Part shown: positions 32,250 to 38,503 of the stretch, piece after piece
Layout of the letters: every line of letters begins with the position of its first letter
How positions within the stretch are numbered: the first letter of the stretch is position 1
Source of the DNA: Haloferacaceae archaeon B1-Br10_E2g22
GTDB taxonomy: Archaea; Halobacteriota; Halobacteria; Halobacteriales; Haloferacaceae
Length of the DNA stretch: 38,503 bases
Reading direction: 5' to 3'
Assembly (NCBI GenBank): GCA_001563795.1
Contig: LKML01000009.1
Coordinates: forward strand, 1 to 38,503
Translations under genes and position numbers: made by a program
The notes under the pieces: model-generated
The model's database searches: none
The model's input: the letters and a program-made list of their open reading frames with translations, nothing else
What the model was told of the DNA's origin: nothing

Positions 32250-33860
32250 TTACTGTTGTCGTGGTTCGTCTTCGGTTGTCTCGCCGGCAAACGGGTCTTT
32301 GATATTCGGCTCGTCGTCTCCACTGGCTGATTCGTTTGTGGTCTCCTCAGCAATGGACGATTCGTTTGTGGTCTTCTCAGCCGTGGCTGTGTCGGTTGGC
32401 TCGTCTGCGGTATTGGCTGATGGTGTCTCTGTGGTCGTCTCGTCGTTTTCGATCCACGCGTCAGTGGTCGCTGAGTTGTCGTCCTCGAAGCGAAACCCGT
32501 GTTCGTCAGTCTGGTCTGTTTCGTTGCTCTCGGTAGCCGAATCTGTGTTTTCTCCCGAATCAACTGCATCAGTGGCGACTAGCTGTTCGTCGAACGGTCG
32601 TGCTGTGTGGATATCGTCGGCGATCTCGTCTTCGACGGTATGGTCTGTCTCGATGATCGCTGACTGAAGGGCCTTTTTCGTTTGATAGGCAATCGCTCGC
32701 CGTTGGAGCGCCTCGATTCGCGGGACGTCGGTTACGTTCGACAACAACAGAGTGACACTCACTGCGGTTGCTGCACTGTCGGGGTTGTCGCCGGCCAAAA
32801 TTTCGACTGTGCCTGTTTCGTCTTCGAGCAGTGACCGACCAACCTCGAATCCTTTCCGCGAGAGTTCTCGAGGTGGCCCGGACAAAATCAGTAACACTCG
32901 GTCGGTACTCGAGATCTCGCACGGAAGGCTAAAGTCCGATTCAACTGCGCATTCGACAAGCGATTTAATCGTTGTTGCATCGCTTTGGGCGGGCTGTCTC
33001 GAGGCTTCCATTCCGAGCAGTTTTCGGAGTCGAGTAATCCACCCTTCGGGCTCGACGTCGAGTTCCGTCTCCACATGGGCGAGTGTTGAGACCCCACCGA
33101 CAGCGAGCGTTCGTTCGATATCGTTCGGGTCAACACAGAGTTCTGGCAGTGGCTCGGTGGTCGCTTCTCGTGTCTCGAACAGCGAGAGAATCCGTTCGGT
33201 TACCATCTCGTTGACCGCCGTATAGTCGTCTCCAGGATCGTGCCACGTCTCGTTGTCAATCGGGAAGACGGCATCTGCCATCGGTACAACTGTTCGGATA
33301 CCTCGAGCCGCCGTCCAGGCTCGCTTGTCGGATTCAGCCTCCGACGGCAAGACCCCAAGGACGTATATCGGAATCTCGTAAATCGAGGTGAGTTCCTCGA
33401 GCAACACCGAACCCACACCACAGCCCGTCCCACCGCCAAGGCCAGCGACGACGAGTGCGGCGTCTACTTCGGTGTCGTCTACGACATCGAGTGCGCGGCG
33501 AATCTCTGGAAGCTCTTGGCGGGCAACTGCTGCCCCGAGTTCTGGATCTCCGCCAACTCCCTCTCGAGTAGGGCTTTCGGTGTCGCTGTCTGTGTCTTCA
33601 TCACTACCGCTGTCCACATCTTCGTCGCTGCCACTGTTTGTGTTTGCGTCGGCTGTCGGCTGCTGGACGTCCGGGTGTGTATCTCCGATCAGTAGCTGCT
33701 GGTGGTCGGCGATATGGTCAGTCTCAGCAAACGCCGATGGTGTCGTATTAATGACCAGAACGTTGTCTCCAGAGATTGGACTGTCCGATCCCTCCGCACC
33801 GTGTAGCTGTTCGACGAGCCGAACGCCCGCGTTGCCGACACCAAGCAAAGCGAGTCTCAT
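32250..33860 (-). CDS. CetZ-type tubulin-family GTPase with acidic insertion and tail
   Basis: A 536-residue paralogue of the CetZ encoded just upstream. The nucleotide-binding domain is recognisable: LLGVGNAGVRLVEQ, VLVINTTPSA, and the tubulin signature GGGTGCG (142-148) with Cys where Ser is usual. The T7 loop VDPNDI keeps both acidic residues needed for GTP hydrolysis. Two additions set it apart: about 30 acidic Ser/Asp/Thr residues (about 66-98) between the IGDTH strand and EGVGGDPELG, and a long acidic low-complexity tail from about residue 430 containing TTNES repeats. CetZ proteins control cell shape and division in haloarchaea. It follows cetZ by 36 bases in the same direction, a probable operon. 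Confidence 0.85.
   Translation of the reverse strand: MRLALLGVGNAGVRLVEQLHGAEGSDSPISGDNVLVINTTPSAFAETDHIADHQQLLIGDTHPDVQQPTADANTNSGSDEDVDSGSDEDTDSDTESPTREGVGGDPELGAAVARQELPEIRRALDVVDDTEVDAALVVAGLGGGTGCGVGSVLLEELTSIYEIPIYVLGVLPSEAESDKRAWTAARGIRTVVPMADAVFPIDNETWHDPGDDYTAVNEMVTERILSLFETREATTEPLPELCVDPNDIERTLAVGGVSTLAHVETELDVEPEGWITRLRKLLGMEASRQPAQSDATTIKSLVECAVESDFSLPCEISSTDRVLLILSGPPRELSRKGFEVGRSLLEDETGTVEILAGDNPDSAATAVSVTLLLSNVTDVPRIEALQRRAIAYQTKKALQSAIIETDHTVEDEIADDIHTARPFDEQLVATDAVDSGENTDSATESNETDQTDEHGFRFEDDNSATTDAWIENDETTTETPSANTADEPTDTATAEKTTNESSIAEETTNESASGDDEPNIKDPFAGETTEDEPRQQ
32329..32381. repeat. 30-base-period direct repeat in the CetZ-like tail
   Basis: The 23-base text GATTCGTTTGTGGTCTYCTCAGC occurs at 32329-32351 and again at 32359-32381 with one mismatch, coding for the repeated TTNES units of the acidic tail. 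Confidence 0.8.
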
Positions 33861-33896
33861 TCGTCGTTCTCCATCGGTGACTGTGGCTGCCTGAGC

Positions 33897-35069
33897 CTAC
33901 ACGATCGGATCGAGTTCATTATCATCGTCGGTGATTAGCGACGTAATTTCTTCTTCGCGGACGGCATCTAGCTCTCTGATCTTGTTTTGGGCATCAACGG
34001 CTTGTGTCTGGATTTCTTTGATCCGGGGGGCATCAGTCACATTCGAGAGCAACACGACTGCTGCAAGCGTATCCGAATCCTCGCGTGGGTCATCACCGGC
34101 TAGTACCTCGACGGTGTCGGCTTCGTTTTCGAGCCACTCGCGAGCCGATTCGATTCCTTTTCGCGAGATCATCGACGACGGTCCTGCAAAGACGATCAGC
34201 GCACGGTCGGCACTCGAGACCTCACACGGAATGGTGAGCCGGGAGTTGACCGCCCGTCGGACCAGCCCCTTGATTTTGGCCGCATCCATTGAGTTGAGAT
34301 CGTCGTCTTTGTTTTTGGATTTGTACTTCGAAAGCAGCCCATCGGCTTTCTTGAGGTCACTCGAGGCGTAGCCAATCGAAGAGACGCCACCGGTATCGAG
34401 CGTCCGCATGATGTCACTCGAGTCCATTGCGTTTTCACCGACTTCAGTTTCGTCGACTTCACCGGCCGCCAGCAGGGTGACAATCCGCGTTGCGAGTTCA
34501 CGGTTCATCTCCTCGTAGCCTTCTTCGACCGTCTGTCCTCGAGAGCGCCAGGCGTCGTTATCAAAGGCGATGAAGTTATCGACTTTCGTGACAAACGACT
34601 GCAACGATCGGGCTGCATTGAGTGCGGGCCGGCCGCCTTCGTACTCACCGGGTAGCACGCCAAGCCCGTAGATGGGCTCGTCGTACATTTTCTGGAGTTC
34701 ATCGATCACAACCGGTCCTGCTCCGCTGCCGGTGCCGCCGCCCAGCCCTGCGGCAACCAAAATGGCATCGACTTCGTGGATTTCGACGTCGTCGAACACG
34801 CGGCGAATCTCGTCGATATCGTTTTTGGCGACCTCTGCGCCGACCTCACCGTCGCCGCCGACACCGTGGCCTTTTGCTTTCTGGTGGGTATCGCCGATCA
34901 GGATCCGGCGGTCTTTGGGGACGTATTTGGGTTTTGCAAGATCCGTTCGGGCCGTGTTAATCACGAGTACGTGCCGACACAGGTTCCGGCCGGTCTGTTT
35001 TTCGAACTCTAACATCCGGTCGATAAGTTTGCTGCCAGCGTTGCCGACACCAATAGTTGCGAGTTTCAT
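33897..35069 (-). CDS. cetZ: CetZ-type tubulin-family GTPase
   Basis: A 390-residue tubulin/FtsZ superfamily protein of the haloarchaeal CetZ group. Features: N-terminal MKLATIGVGNAGSKLIDRM, GHGVGGDGEVGAEVAKNDIDE, the GTP signature GGGTGSG (110-116), GLGVLPGEYEGG, AFDNDAWR and the T7 loop AMDSSDI with Asp216 and Asp219 for hydrolysis in the neighbouring subunit. The C-terminal domain ends in a short acidic tail and lacks the FtsZ tail peptide for SepF/FtsA binding. The earlier in-frame start (35219) would cover the promoter region and is rejected. CetZ filaments shape rod cells and swimming; which of the several CetZ classes this is cannot be told here. Confidence 0.92.
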   Translation of the reverse strand: MKLATIGVGNAGSKLIDRMLEFEKQTGRNLCRHVLVINTARTDLAKPKYVPKDRRILIGDTHQKAKGHGVGGDGEVGAEVAKNDIDEIRRVFDDVEIHEVDAILVAAGLGGGTGSGAGPVVIDELQKMYDEPIYGLGVLPGEYEGGRPALNAARSLQSFVTKVDNFIAFDNDAWRSRGQTVEEGYEEMNRELATRIVTLLAAGEVDETEVGENAMDSSDIMRTLDTGGVSSIGYASSDLKKADGLLSKYKSKNKDDDLNSMDAAKIKGLVRRAVNSRLTIPCEVSSADRALIVFAGPSSMISRKGIESAREWLENEADTVEVLAGDDPREDSDTLAAVVLLSNVTDAPRIKEIQTQAVDAQNKIRELDAVREEEITSLITDDDNELDPIV

Positions 35070-35224
35070 GAGTGGAGTCTCCGAATGCCGACATTCAGGG
35101 TTGCCGACTGAAATACTTCGCGCTGAACGTGAGTCACCCGGAACCGTTGGAGTGCGGACATAGCTATGGGCTTTCGTTATGAACCCACATATATGAATTT
35201 GTGTCAGACATGCCGACATCTAGT

Positions 35225-35282
35225 CCGGCCAGACTGCCATCCAACCCGGCAAGACTGACACCTCACTCCAGTCAGACTGACT
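35225..35282. promoter_or_regulatory. Three phased AGACTG repeats between cetZ and the M24 peptidase gene
   Basis: CCGGCCAGACTG (35225-35236) and CCGGCAAGACTG (35246-35257) are 12-base direct repeats differing at one position; a third AGACTG lies at 35274-35279 inside an AGTCAG-A-CTGACT palindrome (35270-35282). The AGACTG words start at 35231, 35252 and 35274, i.e. 21 and 22 bases apart, two helical turns. They could bind a regulator acting on either divergent gene. Confidence 0.45.
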
Positions 35283-35348
35283 CTTAATCCGGACAGCCAT
35301 GCTTCCGGCTGAGGCCAACTACTTTGGGTCGTCCCGACAACAGTCCGT

Positions 35349-36527
35349 ATGAATCCGGATTTGTCCCGACTTGATCGGCACCTCGAGACACTGGCTGTCG
35401 ATGGCTACCTGATTGATGCTGCTGGCAGCGATGCGACCCAGCGGTATCTCTCGGGGTTCGATGCACCCGACCCGTTTGTCACCTGCTATACACCGTCGGC
35501 GCTTTCACTGTTGGTCTCGGGCCTCGAGTTCGGCCGGGCGAAAACCGAAAGCTGTGCCGACCGAATTAGCCGCCCTGTTGAGTACAACAGACGCGAGTTG
35601 GTCGAGACCTACGGCCCCATTGAGGCGGCCCACCGCGTGACGGCAGCGTTTCTGGACGACTGTGGTGTCGAAAGCGTAGCCGTTCCCGAACGGTTTCCGG
35701 TGGGGGCTGCCGACGGTCTCCGCGAGCAGGGTATTTCGGTTGTCGTCGATACTGATGACGTCTTGATCGATATTCGCGCAGTCAAAACGCCGACCGAACT
35801 CGAGTACATCCGCGAGACCCAACAGGCCAACGAGGCAGCGATGGCTGCCGCCGAGAACGCGATTCAGACGGCCACAGTCGACAGCGACGGCCGATTGGTG
35901 CTTGCGGGCGATCTCCTGACCAGCGAACGCCTCAAGACACGCATCGAGACCACTCTGTTAGAACATGGCTGTGGACTCGACGAGACGATCGTCGCCTGCG
36001 GCCGGCAGGCTGCCGACCCGCACAACCGCGGCAGCGGCCCGCTTGCTGCTGGCGAGCCCATCATCATCGATATCTTCCCGCGGGATAAGACGACGGGCTA
36101 CCACTCGGATATGACCCGTACGTTCTCTAAAGGCGACCCCAGCGAGAAGCTTGCCACGTGGTATGAGCTCACTGAAAAAGCTTTGTCTGCGGCACTCGAG
36201 GCCGTCGAGCCGGGCAACACTGGCGCGGACGTGCATGCGGCCGCCTGTGAGGTCTATGAGTCTGCTGGCTTGCCGACGCTTCGGGCCGACCCTACAACCG
36301 AGGTCGGCTTTATTCACAGCACCGGCCACGGTGTCGGCCTCGAGGTTCACGAACGGCCGCGTCTACACACCGAGGGTGGAGATCTCGTCGCCGGCCAGGT
36401 ACTCACTGTCGAGCCGGGGCTATACGATCCCACAGTTGGTGGGGTTCGGATCGAAGACATCGTGATCGTCACCGAAGATGGCTACGAAAACATCACTGCG
36501 TATCCTATCGAACTCATCGTCGACTAA
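35349..36527 (+). CDS. pepQ: M24-family metallopeptidase (Xaa-Pro dipeptidase-like)
   Basis: A 392-residue protein with a creatinase-type N-domain (1-150) and a pita-bread peptidase domain (about 150-390). The five metal ligands are visible: Asp in IIDIFPRD, Asp in YHSDMTRTF, His in STGHGVGLEVHE, Glu in LTVEPGLYD and Glu in GVRIEDIV. VKTPTELEYIRETQQANEAAM is the normal inter-domain start. It probably cleaves Xaa-Pro dipeptides from protein turnover in the cytoplasm; other M24 specificities cannot be excluded. It is divergent from cetZ. Confidence 0.9.
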   Translation: MNPDLSRLDRHLETLAVDGYLIDAAGSDATQRYLSGFDAPDPFVTCYTPSALSLLVSGLEFGRAKTESCADRISRPVEYNRRELVETYGPIEAAHRVTAAFLDDCGVESVAVPERFPVGAADGLREQGISVVVDTDDVLIDIRAVKTPTELEYIRETQQANEAAMAAAENAIQTATVDSDGRLVLAGDLLTSERLKTRIETTLLEHGCGLDETIVACGRQAADPHNRGSGPLAAGEPIIIDIFPRDKTTGYHSDMTRTFSKGDPSEKLATWYELTEKALSAALEAVEPGNTGADVHAAACEVYESAGLPTLRADPTTEVGFIHSTGHGVGLEVHERPRLHTEGGDLVAGQVLTVEPGLYDPTVGGVRIEDIVIVTEDGYENITAYPIELIVD

Positions 36528-36592
36528 GCCAACAGCCAGACCGTTCTGTCACGACTGCTATTAAAAAGGCTGCGAACCAGCCGAAATGGGAG

Positions 36593-37183
36593 TCATAGCG
36601 TGTATGTGAGCCGCTGGGTATCAAGTTGCCCACGGAACGTCACCGTATGGACGACTTTTGCGACGTCGACCGAGTGGGGTAGTTGTTCGACCGGCGTGAT
36701 CACTCGTCCTCGAGAGCCCGGCTCGAGTTCGACCTGTGAGGGAAAACAGCCTGCTCCCAACTGTGCCGGATCGAGCGAGATGTGGGCTCGGTTGTACGTA
36801 TAGCGATCTGTGCCGATGAATTTTGTTTGTCTGCTCGTCCAGTTGAGTGGGACGCGTCCCGTGTTTTCGATATCGAACAGCGCACAGGCGCGTACGGACT
36901 CGTCGAGCCGCGCGCGGTGGTGAGCATAGACCAAATCATCAACCCGTACTTGCGGAACACCAACGAGCGTTGCCCGCACGGCTCCTGTGTCGATTGTGAG
37001 CGGCTCGCCCGCCTGAGCCTGGATTCGATCAGTAACGCGGTCACTTGCTGTCTCCGGGTTACGACGAACTACTTTTGTCGAAAGATCTCGCCACACAACA
37101 GATTCGGACGAGTCGCTTTCGGCTGTCGGTTCAGCAGCCTGTTGGCGGTCGGCAGTATCTAATCGGCTGAGCGAACGATCCAT
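36593..37183 (-). CDS. Haloarchaeal protein of unknown function, beta-sandwich-like C-terminus
   Basis: A 196-residue soluble protein with no signal peptide or lipobox. The N-terminal 60 residues are polar, probably disordered. From about residue 62 the pattern TIDTGAVRATLVGV ... RACALFDIENTGRVPLNW ... LEPGSRGRVITPVEQLP resembles an immunoglobulin-like beta-sandwich of the DUF4352/TRF2-like type; this is by eye only. It starts at ATG 37183, with a clear minus-strand TATA (TAATAAATAC region at 37207-37216) 25-33 bases upstream. Confidence 0.65.
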   Translation of the reverse strand: MDRSLSRLDTADRQQAAEPTAESDSSESVVWRDLSTKVVRRNPETASDRVTDRIQAQAGEPLTIDTGAVRATLVGVPQVRVDDLVYAHHRARLDESVRACALFDIENTGRVPLNWTSRQTKFIGTDRYTYNRAHISLDPAQLGAGCFPSQVELEPGSRGRVITPVEQLPHSVDVAKVVHTVTFRGQLDTQRLTYTL

Positions 37184-37206
37184 ATTGTTTTCTCATTGTA
37201 GTCTGT

Positions 37207-37216
37207 AATAAATACT
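37207..37216 (-). promoter_or_regulatory. TATA box for the gene starting at 37183
   Basis: The A/T-only stretch AATAAATAC reads GTATTTATT on the minus strand, 24-33 bases before the ATG. Confidence 0.5.
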
Positions 37217-37586
37217 ATGTTAGTGAGTAACAAACTTTCAGTTGACAGTTCAGCGTCGTCTACCACACTGCCTGCATTTCAGTTCGTATTGTACTTCTCG
37301 AACTGAGAAACGTCGTCTGTTGCATGTGAGTTATGTGTTTGGTGAAGTACTTCGGGGGCAACTCAAGGGAAATCAAAGATGTCCTGTATCCAGCACATCG
37401 CTTTGCGATTTGTGAGACCTCGAGGCACTCACCTTGTTTATCTGTAGACTACACAGTGGCCGACTGTTCACAGTAGATGAGTAGACCGCTGTCTACTCGC
37501 ATCGACTGTCCTCACTGCCTGCTGGTTTTGGGTGTCCGACTCGTTCATCATGCAGCCTCGAGTCGGCCGCCGTCAGCCTTGGTACT
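37217..37586. other. Non-coding stretch, nothing convincing
   Basis: About 370 bases, lower in GC than coding DNA, between the promoter of the unknown gene and the 3' end of the transducer gene. A frame opening at 37477 (MSRPLSTRIDCPHC) runs into sequence antisense to the transducer gene and is not believable as a gene. No tRNA-like fold or terminal repeats were found. Confidence 0.4.
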
Positions 37587-38503
37587 CTATCGGCTGGCCT
37601 CGAAGTCAGCCTCGAAGTCGTCGCTGAACGTCTCGACAAGTTGGGCGATTTCGGTGACTTCGGCGGCCTGTTCTTCGTTTGCGGCGGCCAGTTCTTCGAT
37701 CTCGTCGGCGAACATCCGTGCGTTGTTGCTTGCGTCGTTCGTCATCGAGGCAATTTCTTCGGTACTGGCTGCCTGTTGGTCGGTTGCATCGGAGACTTCT
37801 GCGATTCCATCGTTGATTTCACCAACGGCCTCGACGATCCGGTTGAGATTCTCGATTGCGTTGTCGACTTCCTCGAGTCCGTCTTCGACGCTCTCGTTGG
37901 CCTGGTTGATGCTCTCGGCAGTCTGTTTCGTATCGGATTTGACACGCCCGGCCATCTGTTCGATGTCGACGGCCTGTGTTTGGGTTTCTTCGGCTAACGA
38001 TTTGATCTCATCAGCAACGACCGCAAAGCCGTCGCCGGCTTCGCCCGCGCGGGCGGCTTCGATCGAGGCGTTGAGCGCCAGTAGGTTGGTCTGGTCGGCA
38101 ATATCCTGAATGACCGTAACGACCTGGTCGATCTCGTCCATCCGCTCTTGGAGTTTCAGAATATCTGCTTTGACATCACTGGTGGCTGCGTCGACCTCGC
38201 CCATCGCGTCGATCGCATCGCTTGCAGACGCCTGGCTTTCTTCGGCCATCTCACGGGCGTTGCGGCTCTCTGCGCGTACTTCTTCGGAACTTGAGGCAAT
38301 CTCTTCGATCGTGGCACTCAGATCGGAGGCTTCGTCTGCTACCTGGGTCATGTTGTGGGCTTGTTCGCCGGCAACGCCGCTGATCTCGTCGGTGCTTTCG
38401 GCGATCTGTGAGGCCGCTGCGGTGAGTTCGTGGGTCGAAGTCTGGAGATCCTCGAGTCGGTGGCGCTCGATGACGACCATCCCGTCGTCGGCTCGAGCCG
38501 CCT
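37587..38503 (-). CDS. Methyl-accepting chemotaxis transducer, signalling part (5' end outside window)
   Basis: The C-terminal part of a halobacterial transducer (Htr). The coding frame is open to the window edge ([15 protein letters not shown]), so the internal ATG at 38480 is not the start. What is visible is the long antiparallel coiled-coil signalling domain with the hairpin tip [39 protein letters not shown], the hallmark that contacts CheA and CheW, and flanking methylation-helix heptads with Glu/Gln pairs ([10 protein letters not shown] and [10 protein letters not shown] regions). Sensor and HAMP parts lie beyond the edge, so the stimulus is unknown. The C-terminal tail ends with [11 protein letters not shown]. 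Confidence 0.93.
   Translation of the reverse strand, partial: AARADDGMVVIERHRLEDLQTSTHELTAAASQIAESTDEISGVAGEQAHNMTQVADEASDLSATIEEIASSSEEVRAESRNAREMAEESQASASDAIDAMGEVDAATSDVKADILKLQERMDEIDQVVTVIQDIADQTNLLALNASIEAARAGEAGDGFAVVADEIKSLAEETQTQAVDIEQMAGRVKSDTKQTAESINQANESVEDGLEEVDNAIENLNRIVEAVGEINDGIAEVSDATDQQAASTEEIASMTNDASNNARMFADEIEELAAANEEQAAEVTEIAQLVETFSDDFEADFEASR

Noticed and set aside
37477-38109. 210-codon plus-strand frame over the transducer gene
   Set aside because: Ser/Ala-rich antisense shadow of the coiled-coil transducer; only the first residues (with a CPHC) lie outside it.

Overview
This window is a piece of a haloarchaeal (class Halobacteria) chromosome. The predicted proteins are strongly acidic. 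Single genes often sit behind short-spaced TATA boxes with little or no leader. Many families are typical of the group: aIF1A, archaeal RNase J, tubulin-like CetZ proteins, a Sulfolobus-type 7Fe ferredoxin, 7TM/PAS/GAF histidine kinases, a halobacterial transducer, and small CxxC zinc proteins. Genus cannot be fixed from sequence alone. The palindrome CTCGAG is unusually frequent. No tRNA, rRNA, CRISPR array, replication origin or intact insertion sequence was seen.

Layout. 1-5.0 kb: the 3' part of aIF1A, a 7TM-PAS-PAS histidine kinase, a small RIO/WaaP-like kinase, a non-coding stretch with a long hairpin, a decayed histidine kinase and a Cys-containing unknown. 5.0-8.1 kb: a J-domain/2Fe-2S ferredoxin fusion, an alpha/beta-hydrolase lacking the nucleophile, a class I amidotransferase, a remnant of an IS200/IS605-type right end, and a 7Fe ferredoxin. 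8.1-10.2 kb: a biotin uptake operon (bioY-ecfA-ecfT) read leftwards from a promoter overlapped by a textbook BirA operator. 10.3-16.7 kb: a conserved haloarchaeal protein, a Cas4-like protein without obvious nuclease residues, two large AAA+ ATPases and, between them, the Sua5/YrdC enzyme for tRNA t6A. 16.8-21.4 kb: a ThiR-like regulator, small unknowns, a GCS2-family ligase-like protein, an ArsA/Get3 ATPase and a 45-residue double-CxxC protein. 21.5-25.9 kb: an acidic repeat protein, a truncated hydrolase, a cytochrome P450, dihydroxy-acid dehydratase and a small membrane protein. 25.9-31.2 kb: a GAF/PAS histidine kinase, RNase J, a HEWD-type mini-protein and a rubrerythrin-like mini-protein. 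31.2-38.5 kb: a DUF368 lipid translocase, two tandem CetZ paralogues, an M24 peptidase, an unknown beta-rich protein and the 3' part of a chemotaxis transducer.

The window is mostly single-gene units plus one clear operon (biotin uptake) and one probable tandem unit (the two cetZ genes). No defence or secretion island is evident. The least ordinary parts are the Cas4-like/AAA/YrdC/AAA block with its mirrored promoter repeat, the tandem CetZ pair with an acidic insertion in one copy, the phased AGACTG repeats upstream of that pair, and several remnants showing active decay (histidine kinase, hydrolase, IS200/IS605 ends).
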